A DNA stretch of 19,299 nt from Candidatus Uhrbacteria bacterium (GTDB lineage: Bacteria; Patescibacteriota; Patescibacteriia; UBA9934). Shown here piece after piece: positions 13,077 through 19,283 of this stretch. The notes below the pieces were generated by a model that was given only the letters and a program-made list of their open reading frames with translations, made no database searches and was not told the DNA's origin. Where the stretch lies: positions 1-19,299 of the forward strand of contig DOZH01000007.1 in the NCBI GenBank assembly GCA_003518105.1. The letters are read 5' to 3'. The translations under genes were made by a program, and so were the position numbers. The stretch's first letter is position 1. The number at the start of each line of letters is the position of its first letter.

Positions 13077-13131
13077 GAAGACCTGGGGAATCAACATCCT
13101 CAGGCAACTTGTCGCAAGACAGGAGCTCACC
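13077..13131 (+). promoter_or_regulatory. Translation leader module D, copy 2 (compensated tetraloop stem)
   Basis: Nearly identical to 6929-6982. The GNRA hairpin is TGTC-GCAA-GACA here and TGCC-GCAA-GGCA there, a C-G to T-A change on both sides with the loop kept. It leads into GGAG and the ATG at 13132. Confidence 0.72.
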
Positions 13132-13857
13132 ATGAACATCAACACCATCATCGCCACCGCTCGCGCCGCCACCCCCCGCCTCGCTGCCCTCGGCAACTGG
13201 CCGGCGTGGTTGGGAGGTGAGGAATCCCTCACCTCCCGCATCCCCCAGGGGGGCGACACCAACGCCCCCGGCTTCGACGCCGGGTTGGCAGCCGCCCTCG
13301 GTTTGATCCCCGAAGACAAGCAGCGCCTCGCTGCCATCCTCCATGGGGCCTATACCCCCGAGGCGGTGGAGAAAGTCCGCTGCGAGGGAGTGAAGATGGA
13401 CCCCGACAGCGAAAGCTGTTGGTGGCTCGCCGCCTGCTCCCTCTGCCAGGAGGGTGGCATCGACGAAGCCGCTTTCCTGCGGCAGGTCGAGGACTTCAAG
13501 GTCCTCGCCGCCGACCCCGTCGCCCGCCAGGCCGCCGCTCGCCGTGAGCTGGCAGCCATGGCCAGCAAGTTCACGATCACGAACGGCATCCCGTTCGTGA
13601 GCAGGGACGGCGGACTGCAGGGGGCCTACCTGGCCGGGTTCGACTGGGGTGTCGAATGGAAGGAGGCCTTCGGAATCTACTTCGTCGGCACCTACCAGTC
13701 GTCCCTCGGCTTGGAGGAGTTCCCCTTCTCCAGCCAACTGGACGCGGAAGGTCGCCCCATGAGCGGACCGGTCTGGGGTTCCCAGCAATATGTGAAGGCG
13801 AACGGGCGCAAGGAGCTCGCCGCCATCATCAAGATCGTGCGGGCCCACCTCGGCTAG
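13132..13857 (+). CDS. Uncharacterised 241-aa protein
   Basis: 241-aa protein with the start set by GGAG behind the tetraloop hairpin. Residues 1-140 are helical, with one Cys pair (WWLAACSLC near 98-105); the C-terminal third is aromatic-rich (GFDWGVEWKEAFGIYFVGTYQ, then GPVWGSQQYV) and probably beta. No recognised domain, signal peptide or membrane segment. An 11-bp perfect stem with a 4-nt loop, GGGAGGTGAGG (13212-13222) with CCTCACCTCCC (13227-13237), lies near the 5' end. The TAG stop falls at a short GCCC/GGGC stem. Alternative upstream starts in the same open frame have no SD and would read through structured spacer. Confidence 0.7.
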   Translation: MNINTIIATARAATPRLAALGNWPAWLGGEESLTSRIPQGGDTNAPGFDAGLAAALGLIPEDKQRLAAILHGAYTPEAVEKVRCEGVKMDPDSESCWWLAACSLCQEGGIDEAAFLRQVEDFKVLAADPVARQAAARRELAAMASKFTITNGIPFVSRDGGLQGAYLAGFDWGVEWKEAFGIYFVGTYQSSLGLEEFPFSSQLDAEGRPMSGPVWGSQQYVKANGRKELAAIIKIVRAHLG

Positions 13858-14118
13858 GGCAAGCCACAACAAAAAAACCCCTACTAGTTGGGGTCACGAG
13901 AACTAGTACAGCGCCACCAGGTCGCCTAGGCAGAGAGCCTTAAAAACCCGAGCACCCATTTCCCATCATGACGACGCACATCGTACTGGTGGGATCCTGG
14001 ATCGACTACTTGATTTCATATCCGAGGGATCGAGTCGTCAATCGAGGATCAATTCCTGATTCTCATCCCCACCAGCCTCGACCTCGCCATCCAACTCGGC
14101 GTCACCGCAGCCTTTGAG
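13858..14118 (+). promoter_or_regulatory. Structured spacer before the last large gene
   Basis: No gene with an identifiable start. It contains an A7 run, ACCCC/GGGGT and ACTAGT/ACTAGT stems near 13878-13905, and at 14000-14048 a shortened module C (ACTTGATT/AATCGAGT type, lacking the GAGCTC stem). The usual SD plus ATG that follows this module elsewhere is missing. Confidence 0.5.
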
Positions 14119-14886
14119 TTGCAGGGCGACAAGTACCAGGAGGCGGACGTCCTCCAGCGCCAGCTCCAGAAGGAGCGGAGCTTGGACTACTTCGCTTCTG
14201 GCAAGCTGCCGGAAGTGCAGGCCCTGATCCAGGAGGCCAGACGGATCGGGCACGAGGGCTCCTTGCTTTCGGCCCAGTTGATCCGAATCAACATGCGCAA
14301 CTTCGGTCTGGCGGACATGCAGGTCGCCGGCATCATCAAGTGCCGTGACGGCCGGCGGACCATCACCATCCCGAGCCTGCCGTTGTCCGAGCTCTGCGCT
14401 CGGGTCAGCGACCTCCGTTACCTTGCCACCAGGCAGGCCGGCATCGGCTACGGAGAGGCGGAACTCGGCGTGCAGGTGGAGTATGAGGGCCAGATCATTG
14501 GGTGCGTTGCGCCCGACGGCTGGTTCGAGTTCACCGCCGCAAGCAGCGTTCGGGAGATGCTGGGTCACTTCTTCGCCACTTGTGGCGGGCAGCGCACCAT
14601 CATCAACCAGGTCCCCGACCCCAAGCACAGCAGCTTGGCCGGCTGGGTTCACCCCCTGCCTCTGGTCGATTTCGACCTGGACATCGCGGCTGCGGAGATG
14701 ACAGAGGAGATCGTCACCCATCAAAACTTCTTTGGGTTTCTGGCAGGAACCTGCAAGAAGTGGTGCATCTCCGGCGTGACCACCCGTACCAGCAACGGGC
14801 CCAACAACATTGGCCCCGCTGTCTGGACGCTCGCCACCCGACTCGAGTTCGGCGCCGCCCTCCACGCTCCGTCCATCGGCTCCTGA
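14119..14886 (+). CDS. Uncharacterised protein, start unclear
   Basis: 255 aa if TTG at 14119 is used. The frame is open from 14014, so the protein may begin further up (ATT 14059 or ATC 14089). Unlike every other gene of the operon it has no SD-ATG; aligned with the leader of the gene at 11063, ATC 14089 falls where ATG is expected. Either an unusual start codon is used or a leader module was fused to a gene that lost its 5' end. The protein is mixed alpha/beta: a charged N-terminal helix (KYQEADVLQRQLQKE), then strands and a conserved-looking WFEFTAASSVREMLGHFF. No known family. In-gene hairpins are fewer than in neighbours, but the TGA stop is still in the loop of GGCTC/GAGCC (14878-14896). 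Confidence 0.6.
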   Translation: MQGDKYQEADVLQRQLQKERSLDYFASGKLPEVQALIQEARRIGHEGSLLSAQLIRINMRNFGLADMQVAGIIKCRDGRRTITIPSLPLSELCARVSDLRYLATRQAGIGYGEAELGVQVEYEGQIIGCVAPDGWFEFTAASSVREMLGHFFATCGGQRTIINQVPDPKHSSLAGWVHPLPLVDFDLDIAAAEMTEEIVTHQNFFGFLAGTCKKWCISGVTTRTSNGPNNIGPAVWTLATRLEFGAALHAPSIGS

Positions 14887-14914
14887 CGGTCGAGCCCCGA
14901 CTCCCGTCCCCCGT

Positions 14915-14996
14915 CCCGCAACCCTCTTGGTTACTCCAGGTCGTGTTGCGGGGACTCTCCAACTTCACAAATCTCTCTTGTTGTGAAGTTCGAGAG
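14915..14996 (+). repeat. H1 + H2 hairpin module
   Basis: H1 CCCGCAAC/GTTGCGGG with a longer apex, then H2 CTCTC (14955-14959) with GAGAG (14992-14996) enclosing AACTTCACAA/TTGTGAAGTT. The apex sequence is nearly identical to the copy at 15388. Confidence 0.7.
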
Positions 14997-15073
14997 TCGT
15001 CCGTCGCATTTCGCACGCACACTCACCACGAGGCTTCGGCCTCATACCTGCTCGGCAACCCGAGCGAGGAGCA

Positions 15074-15361
15074 ATGATGCAATTTTTTCTCGTAAATACT
15101 GGTCGCGTTTTGGCCTGTAAAGAAACAGGCCACTCGTTCCGAGGGGAGAGCCGTGATGGCTCCCTCGGGCAACAGCACTGGTGTTGCCTGGAAAACAACA
15201 CCGTTCGGGTGGTCGTCGGGCCAGATGCAGATCCGGACGACATGTACGAGCTCCCCCTCCACGCAGGGGCAGCTCCGGCCGACGCAAATGGCCCCCAAGC
15301 CTTTGCTCACTCTGTCGACGCGGAAGAGTACAAATTCCGCTACCTGCAGTGTGGTGGTTGA
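15074..15361 (+). CDS. Uncharacterised 95-aa protein
   Basis: 95-aa protein, last gene of the operon. The hairpin GCTCGG-CAAC-CCGAGC and an AGGAG SD precede two adjacent ATG codons (15074 and 15077); the first is taken. Probably a small beta-rich protein (RVLACKETGHSF, HWCCLENNTVRVVVG, EYKFRYLQCGG) with five cysteines and no recognised family. Stems TGGCCTGT/ACAGGCCA (15111-15132), GAGCC/GGCTC and GGTGTTG/CAACACC cover the first third. Confidence 0.65.
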   Translation: MMQFFLVNTGRVLACKETGHSFRGESRDGSLGQQHWCCLENNTVRVVVGPDADPDDMYELPLHAGAAPADANGPQAFAHSVDAEEYKFRYLQCGG

Positions 15362-15387
15362 GCAGAAATGCTCCCGCCCCCCCTTCT

Positions 15388-15466
15388 CCCGCAACCCTCT
15401 TGGTTACTCCAAGTCGTGTTGCGGGGACTCTCCAACTTCGTAATTCCCCATTACGCCGTTCGAGAG
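15388..15466 (+). repeat. H1 + H2 hairpin module after the last gene
   Basis: CCCGCAAC/GTTGCGGG followed by CTCTC (15428-15432) with GAGAG (15462-15466) and an inner CGTAAT/ATTACG stem. No gene follows on this strand before the terminator, so the module is not merely a translation leader. Confidence 0.7.
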
Positions 15467-15556
15467 TCTCGAGCCCTCAAAAGCTCAAAACTCCTATCAT
15501 CAGCCGCGTACTCGGTTGACTCTCTCCTCTGCCTACCAAGCTCATGATAGTAAATG

Positions 15557-15590
15557 AACCCGACTGTTCTCGCAGCCGGGTTTATTGTTT
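15557..15590 (+). terminator. Intrinsic terminator of the structured operon
   Basis: AACCCG (15557-15562) pairs with CGGGTT (15577-15582) and CTG with CAG, around TTCTCG with one A/C mismatch, followed by TATTGTTT. A CTATCAT/ATGATAG stem (15494-15550) stands just before it. It overlaps the end of the convergent hicA gene. Confidence 0.75.
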
Positions 15591-15816
15591 ACAACATTTT
15601 TCGCAATTCTTCTTCGGCTAGCTCGATGTCCTTCAAAATCTGCCGTACTGTACCCGTCGCCATATCTCCAGTATGCATAGTAATGGTCGTCACCCGCCCA
15701 TCAGTATGGATCATGATCAAATGACTACCAGCTTGTCGACCCTTAGTAAAACCCAAACTCAACAAAATTTTAACAAATTTTTTGGCGGTCATGACGGGCG
15801 GCCTAGACATAGGCAT
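15589..15816 (-). CDS. hicA: HicA-family toxin (mRNA interferase)
   Basis: 75 aa from the ATG at 15816 (MPMSRPPVMTAKKFVKILLS). The fold is the HicA double-stranded-RNA-binding-like domain: TAKKFVKILLSLGFTKGRQAGSH with the catalytic His in GSHLIM, then RVTTITMHTGDMATGTVRQILKDIEL, where HicA proteins have a second conserved basic or His stretch. HicA toxins cleave mRNA in the cytosol and are neutralised by HicB. The start overlaps the hicB stop by 14 nt, so translation is probably coupled; the usual order is hicA-hicB, and here hicB comes first. An in-frame ATG 30 nt further up would lie deeper inside hicB and is less likely. Confidence 0.88.
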   Translation of the reverse strand: MPMSRPPVMTAKKFVKILLSLGFTKGRQAGSHLIMIHTDGRVTTITMHTGDMATGTVRQILKDIELAEEELRKML

Positions 15817-16099
15817 GCGCCAATTGCTTAATTGATTTTCTAGCAACAGCCTTTTTCCCTGGTTTTTTAGCTTCTTTCAAGGATACGGTCGTCAGCATTT
15901 CCAGTTGGTGTTGGTTATCGACAGGAATTGGTCTACCCAAGTCAAGAAAGGTGCCAATATAAGCCTCCATAGCCTCACCAATGTTCTTCTTGGCTTCTTC
16001 AATCGTCTTACCCCAAGTATGGCAACCAGGCAACGCCGGCACCCAAGCCCGCCAAACCTTCTCATCCGGCTCAATAATGACTCTATAAGTATAATTCAT
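15803..16099 (-). CDS. hicB: HicB-family antitoxin
   Basis: 98 aa from the ATG at 16099. MNYTYRVIIEPDEKVWRAWVPALPGCHTWGKTIEEAKKNI is the partial RNase H-like HicB domain, and GLPGC/ALPGC is its hallmark. The C-terminus (SLKEAKKPGKKAVARK) is basic and lacks an obvious helix-turn-helix. It binds and inhibits HicA. An ATG at 16114 is also in frame, but it would overlap the proposed -10 box (16110-16115), and transcription from there starts near 16103, giving a leaderless mRNA beginning a few bases before 16099. Confidence 0.88.
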   Translation of the reverse strand: MNYTYRVIIEPDEKVWRAWVPALPGCHTWGKTIEEAKKNIGEAMEAYIGTFLDLGRPIPVDNQHQLEMLTTVSLKEAKKPGKKAVARKSIKQLAHAYV

Positions 16100-16109
16100 A
16101 GCTACTGCG

Positions 16110-16140
16110 AGCATACCATAACCTGTACATTTTCCTCAAC
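16110..16140 (-). promoter_or_regulatory. Promoter-like repeat upstream of hicBA
   Basis: On the minus strand: TTGAGG, 18 nt containing AAAATGTACAGGTTATGG, then TATGCT. Close copies stand before the antitoxin-relE pair and before the 402-aa gene. Confidence 0.6.
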
Positions 16141-16160
16141 TTTTGCTAGCTATTTCATCT

Positions 16161-16415
16161 TTAATACACATCATCATGCAATCCAATATCGACCAGCAAA
16201 ATCTCCTCATCCTGTTGCCTAAAAACTACTCTATACTCGTAATTAATAGAAAACGCCCATTGCTCTTCTCTCTTACCGTGTAATTTATGAGTTTTTAAAG
16301 ATGGTTCCCAATGATCGACAATGAAAATTTTGAGTTTAACCTTTGCAATAATCTGAATATCCTGGGGTAATTTACGAAACCGACGTGAAAAACCAGTCGA
16401 AAAATCGACATTCAT
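16161..16415 (-). CDS. relE: RelE/ParE-family toxin
   Basis: 84 aa: FSTGFSRRFRKLPQDIQ, a basic central segment (KLHGKREEQWAFSINYEYRVVF) and the ending EEILLVDIGLHDDVY, which is the classic IGxHDxVY tail of RelE/YoeB-like ribosome-dependent mRNA interferases. Its start overlaps the stop of the upstream 61-aa gene by 4 nt (ATGA), the normal antitoxin-toxin coupling. The exact subfamily cannot be told from sequence alone. Confidence 0.85.
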   Translation of the reverse strand: MNVDFSTGFSRRFRKLPQDIQIIAKVKLKIFIVDHWEPSLKTHKLHGKREEQWAFSINYEYRVVFRQQDEEILLVDIGLHDDVY

Positions 16416-16597
16416 AGCGCATCTATATCAGCCGCACTACGCAATGGAAAAGACTTTCCCGCCTTATGCTCTTTCCAAGCCTTATCCGAGTCACGAAGTA
16501 TTCGCCAATGCCTAAAAGTTAGACGTAAAGACTTATACAACGAAAACAACGTAGCGGCCTGCGGCAACTCAGTTCTACTCATTTCTCGTGTATTCAT
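16412..16597 (-). CDS. Antitoxin partner of the RelE-like toxin
   Basis: 61-aa protein ending SAADIDAL and overlapping the toxin start. The N-terminal MSRTELPQAATLFSLYKSLRLTFRHWRIL is helical; the C-terminus is charged and probably disordered until bound to the toxin. I assign it by position and size; it is not an obvious RelB or Phd. The ATG lies about 4 nt after the predicted transcription start, so it appears leaderless. Confidence 0.7.
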   Translation of the reverse strand: MNTREMSRTELPQAATLFSLYKSLRLTFRHWRILRDSDKAWKEHKAGKSFPLRSAADIDAL

Positions 16598-16607
16598 AGA
16601 TATTCAA

Positions 16608-16638
16608 ATAATACCATAACCTGTACATTTTCCTCAAC
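16608..16638 (-). promoter_or_regulatory. Promoter-like repeat upstream of the antitoxin-relE pair
   Basis: Minus strand TTGAGG, 18 nt with AAAATGTACAGGTTATGG identical to the hicBA copy, then TATTAT. Predicted start site near 16601, start codon at 16597. Confidence 0.65.
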
Positions 16639-16658
16639 TTTATTGCAATATACCTCAA

Positions 16659-17867
16659 TTATTTTGCCGCTAATTCTTTTTCTCCTCGGTTAAAAAATTC
16701 CGTTATTTCATTCTCATTTCGTTCTTTCTCCAACAACCAATCTTCTGTTACCGACCCCCGCATAACCCGGTGCAAGCCTAGTGTAGCTAGCAAATTTCCG
16801 GTCGATAATATTCGTGGAGCTAAATTAACTATCATAATATCACTGTCCAGTTTTTTAACTAACGACATCGTATAAGCCGGATCTCTGATAAATATCGTCT
16901 TATCTTTAGCTTCGTCATTACTACCACGCATTACCTCACCAGAAACTAATATTTTGCTCACTCGCAATAACCATTTAATTAATGTTTCCACGGAAGTCGC
17001 GTCCGTGGCTGCCACCAACAATTCTTGCCCAAACCATTCAATCGCCGTCACTCGCTCGTCATACGGCAATAACTGCGGCATTCCCGTTTCGTCTAATTTT
17101 TCCACATTCACAAAAAGCCCCGCAATTTTTTTGTATATTATCAAGTATTTTTCATGCAGGATTCTTAAATCATGCGCAAATTCGGGAGAACTGCATTTCT
17201 CTACCGGAACCGAAAAATTAATCCCGGGCAAAACTGGTTGCTCTAATGGCTGTAGAATCTGCAAATTCTGCTCAAACTGAACACGTATTGCTGGCTGAGC
17301 CCATAATTTATTTGTAACCTTCAAAAAAGGGTCATGAATATCTCGCCAATCTTGCTTAGTGATCTGTCCTCGCTCCAATTTCTTATCACCCTCCACATCA
17401 GAGGCCCTAAACCCAACAACATGCAGATGTAAATCCTTTAAAGTCTGTGCAGCTAGCTTTTTCTTAAAAACATCTTTCGCTACTGGATTAGCGTGATAAT
17501 TCAGTGCCACCGTTTGCAATACCAAAGGGTTATTTGGATCTTCTTGCTGCTTATAAACCTGTTGTAACTGCTCGGCCATTTCCAGTAATCGCCGCAGTTG
17601 CGGAATAGTTAATTGCGCCACGTCAGTCAATCTTTCCTGCGCCCGCGCCACAAACAACATATTATCCAAACCAGCTCCAGTCGTATAAGTCTTACTTTTT
17701 GGCAATATCAAACCCCATGTTTCTGCCCCAATTGACTCACTAACCAAGGCTTGTTGTTTTAAAACTTCCAAATTAGCTAAATCAGTCCCTGCGGTGTCTA
17801 TTTCTACTTTTGATGGTCTAACTAAATGATCTGGCAACCTATATCCCGAAAATTCTCGACCGTGCAT
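16659..17867 (-). CDS. Uncharacterised 402-aa protein
   Basis: 402 aa with an AGGAGA SD about 9 nt before the ATG. Largely helical in the first 130 residues. LNYHANPVAK is followed by TLKDLHLHVVGF, a HxHxx-like stretch that recalls HIT or GalT-type nucleotide-binding proteins, but the third His is missing, so I treat it as a weak hint. The C-terminal part has TIFIRDPAYTMSLVKKLDSDIMIVNLAPRIL, probably alpha/beta. No signal peptide or membrane segment. It shares an AT-rich composition and a promoter repeat with the toxin-antitoxin genes next to it. Confidence 0.7.
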   Translation of the reverse strand: MHGREFSGYRLPDHLVRPSKVEIDTAGTDLANLEVLKQQALVSESIGAETWGLILPKSKTYTTGAGLDNMLFVARAQERLTDVAQLTIPQLRRLLEMAEQLQQVYKQQEDPNNPLVLQTVALNYHANPVAKDVFKKKLAAQTLKDLHLHVVGFRASDVEGDKKLERGQITKQDWRDIHDPFLKVTNKLWAQPAIRVQFEQNLQILQPLEQPVLPGINFSVPVEKCSSPEFAHDLRILHEKYLIIYKKIAGLFVNVEKLDETGMPQLLPYDERVTAIEWFGQELLVAATDATSVETLIKWLLRVSKILVSGEVMRGSNDEAKDKTIFIRDPAYTMSLVKKLDSDIMIVNLAPRILSTGNLLATLGLHRVMRGSVTEDWLLEKERNENEITEFFNRGEKELAAK

Positions 17868-17898
17868 AAATAATATCTCCTAGAATTACGATTCTTAC

Positions 17899-17924
17899 AG
17901 TATACCATGTACATTTTCCTCAAC
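17899..17924 (-). promoter_or_regulatory. Promoter-like repeat upstream of the 402-aa gene
   Basis: Minus strand TTGAGGAAAATGTACA as in the other two copies, then a 5-nt shorter middle and TATACT. The spacing from TTGAGG to TATACT is only 13 nt, so the true -35 box may differ here, or TTGAGGAAAATGTACA may be a shared operator. Confidence 0.45.
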
Positions 17925-17936
17925 TTTTGCTATCAT
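17908..17936 (+). promoter_or_regulatory. Possible promoter of the rluF-like gene
   Basis: TGTACA (17908-17913), 17 nt, TATCAT (17931-17936). Transcription would begin about 4 nt before the ATG at 17947, again a nearly leaderless mRNA. The -35 match is weak (4 of 6). Confidence 0.4.
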
Positions 17937-17946
17937 ATTTCGTATT

Positions 17947-18663
17947 ATGGAGTTAATGAGATTGAATAAATTTCTAGTCGACCAAGGCGTGTGTTCACGC
18001 CGCGCCGCAGACCGAGCCATTACGGAAGGCCGAGTCACGGTTAATGGCGTCAAACCAGAGCTGGGCGTCAAGGTGGACGGCACGGAAACCATCACTTTTG
18101 ACGGGGCTGTCGTCGGCCAAAACCGTAGCAAACGGATCTATTTAGCCTATCACAAGCCGGTCGGCATTATCTGTACTAGCGACCCGTTGGCCAAGGACAA
18201 CATCATTGAGACCATAAATTATCCAGAACGCATTTTCCACATTGGTCGCCTCGACGTCGCCTCCTCTGGCCTCATCCTGCTCACCAACGACGGCGCCATC
18301 GTCAACAAAATCCTGCGCGCTGAAGGCAAGAACCAAAAGGAGTACATTGTCCGTATTCAAGAAGACGTTACGGAAGATTTCATCACCGCCCTGCGCGAAG
18401 GCGTCATGATCGACGGCTACAAAACCCTCCCCTGCAAAGCCGTCAAAATGGGCCCCCAAATGTTCGCTATCACCCTCGTGGAAGGCCGCAACCGCCAAAT
18501 TCGCAAAATGTGTGAGGCTCTGCACCGCACCGTGGTTTCCCTCAAACGCATCCGCGTCATGAACATCAGGTTGGACGACATCCCGCCAGGCAAGTGGCGC
18601 TTACTCACCCCCGAAGAAGAATCGACCTTATTGACGACACTCAACCACACCCCCGCCGAATAA
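17947..18663 (+). CDS. rluF: 23S rRNA pseudouridine synthase, RsuA/RluF type
   Basis: 238 aa. Residues 5-50 are an S4 RNA-binding domain (RLNKFLVDQGVCSRRAADRA). The catalytic core has FHIGRLDVASSGLILLTNDG with the nucleophile Asp103. The second conserved block, VEGRNRQIRKMCEAL followed by LKRIRVMNI and GKWRLLT, fits RluF better than RluB. RluF modifies U2604/U2605-region uridines of 23S rRNA in E. coli; the exact site here is inferred. A second ATG at 17956 would begin directly at the S4 domain. No clear SD. The methyltransferase follows 4 nt after the stop. Confidence 0.88.
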   Translation: MELMRLNKFLVDQGVCSRRAADRAITEGRVTVNGVKPELGVKVDGTETITFDGAVVGQNRSKRIYLAYHKPVGIICTSDPLAKDNIIETINYPERIFHIGRLDVASSGLILLTNDGAIVNKILRAEGKNQKEYIVRIQEDVTEDFITALREGVMIDGYKTLPCKAVKMGPQMFAITLVEGRNRQIRKMCEALHRTVVSLKRIRVMNIRLDDIPPGKWRLLTPEEESTLLTTLNHTPAE

Positions 18664-18667
18664 CCAC

Positions 18668-19231
18668 ATGACCCCCTTTCTCTTCCTCATCCTTCTAGCC
18701 ATTGTCATCAGCGCTGCCTACGCTGGCTATTCTGCCGCTCCTTGGGTGCCAACCAAACCAGCCCAGCGCCAACTTGTCCTCGACAACTTAAAATTCCCCT
18801 CCAGCTATGGAGGGGTAAGGGGAGGCCTTACCGTAGTGGACTTAGGTTGCGGCGACGGTGCCTGGCTTTTTGCTTTTGCCGCCAAGTACCCCAGCATTAC
18901 CGCCATCGGTTACGACATCTCCCTCCTCCCCCTCGTCATCGGACAACTCCGTAAACTCTTATCTTTCAAAAAATTCGCGCACGTTCATCTCCGCTTTGGC
19001 AACCTCTGGCGGGCTGACATTTCTCAGGCCGACGTCGTGCTCATTTTCTTAATGCGCAAAATTTACCCCCGTCTCATCACCAAACTCTCTGCTATCCCCC
19101 CTCACGCCCTTGTCGCTATCGAAGCCTGGCCCCTCCCCAACCTCACCCCCATCCAAACCATCACCGGCCCTAATCTCCTCCCCGTTTACATCTACCGCGG
19201 CGAACAGTTTCACAGAGCCAGAGCCTTGTAG
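18668..19231 (+). CDS. Membrane-anchored class I SAM-dependent methyltransferase
   Basis: 187 aa. Residues 3-20 (FLFLILLAIVISAAYAGY) form one N-terminal membrane helix. Motif I is VVDLGCGDGAW (56-66), binding the SAM methionine part, followed by AIGYDIS, the acidic loop for the ribose. The rest is a short Rossmann core ending PVYIYRGEQF. Substrate unknown. It starts 4 nt after rluF and is probably co-transcribed, which might suggest an RNA or ribosome substrate, though the membrane anchor argues for a membrane-associated one. Confidence 0.82.
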   Translation: MTPFLFLILLAIVISAAYAGYSAAPWVPTKPAQRQLVLDNLKFPSSYGGVRGGLTVVDLGCGDGAWLFAFAAKYPSITAIGYDISLLPLVIGQLRKLLSFKKFAHVHLRFGNLWRADISQADVVLIFLMRKIYPRLITKLSAIPPHALVAIEAWPLPNLTPIQTITGPNLLPVYIYRGEQFHRARAL

Positions 19232-19283
19232 GAGCGAGCAATTGATAGGGTAGTTTTTTGATGACGCTGAGCCTCGAGCCTGT

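Noticed and set aside
6328..15466. Integron attC sites or gene-cassette array
   Set aside because: The hairpins lie both before and within genes, lack the RYYYAAC/GTTRRRY boxes in the right layout, differ in type between genes, and no integrase is present in the window.
4862..15504. 8-nt complementarity between the 5' end (GCTGATGA, 4862-4869) and the 3' end (TCATCAGC, 15497-15504) of the transcript
   Set aside because: It would circularise the RNA, but 8 nt without extension is expected by chance in 10 kb, and both arms have local partners.
4858..15590. CRISPR array or REP-type repeats
   Set aside because: Copies are not evenly spaced, repeats are long, diverged and structured, and there are no cas genes.
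4858..15590. Integrated or misassembled RNA phage genome
   Set aside because: The dense folding is reminiscent, but no replicase, coat or maturation protein is recognisable, and the region has its own DNA promoter and terminator between chromosomal genes.
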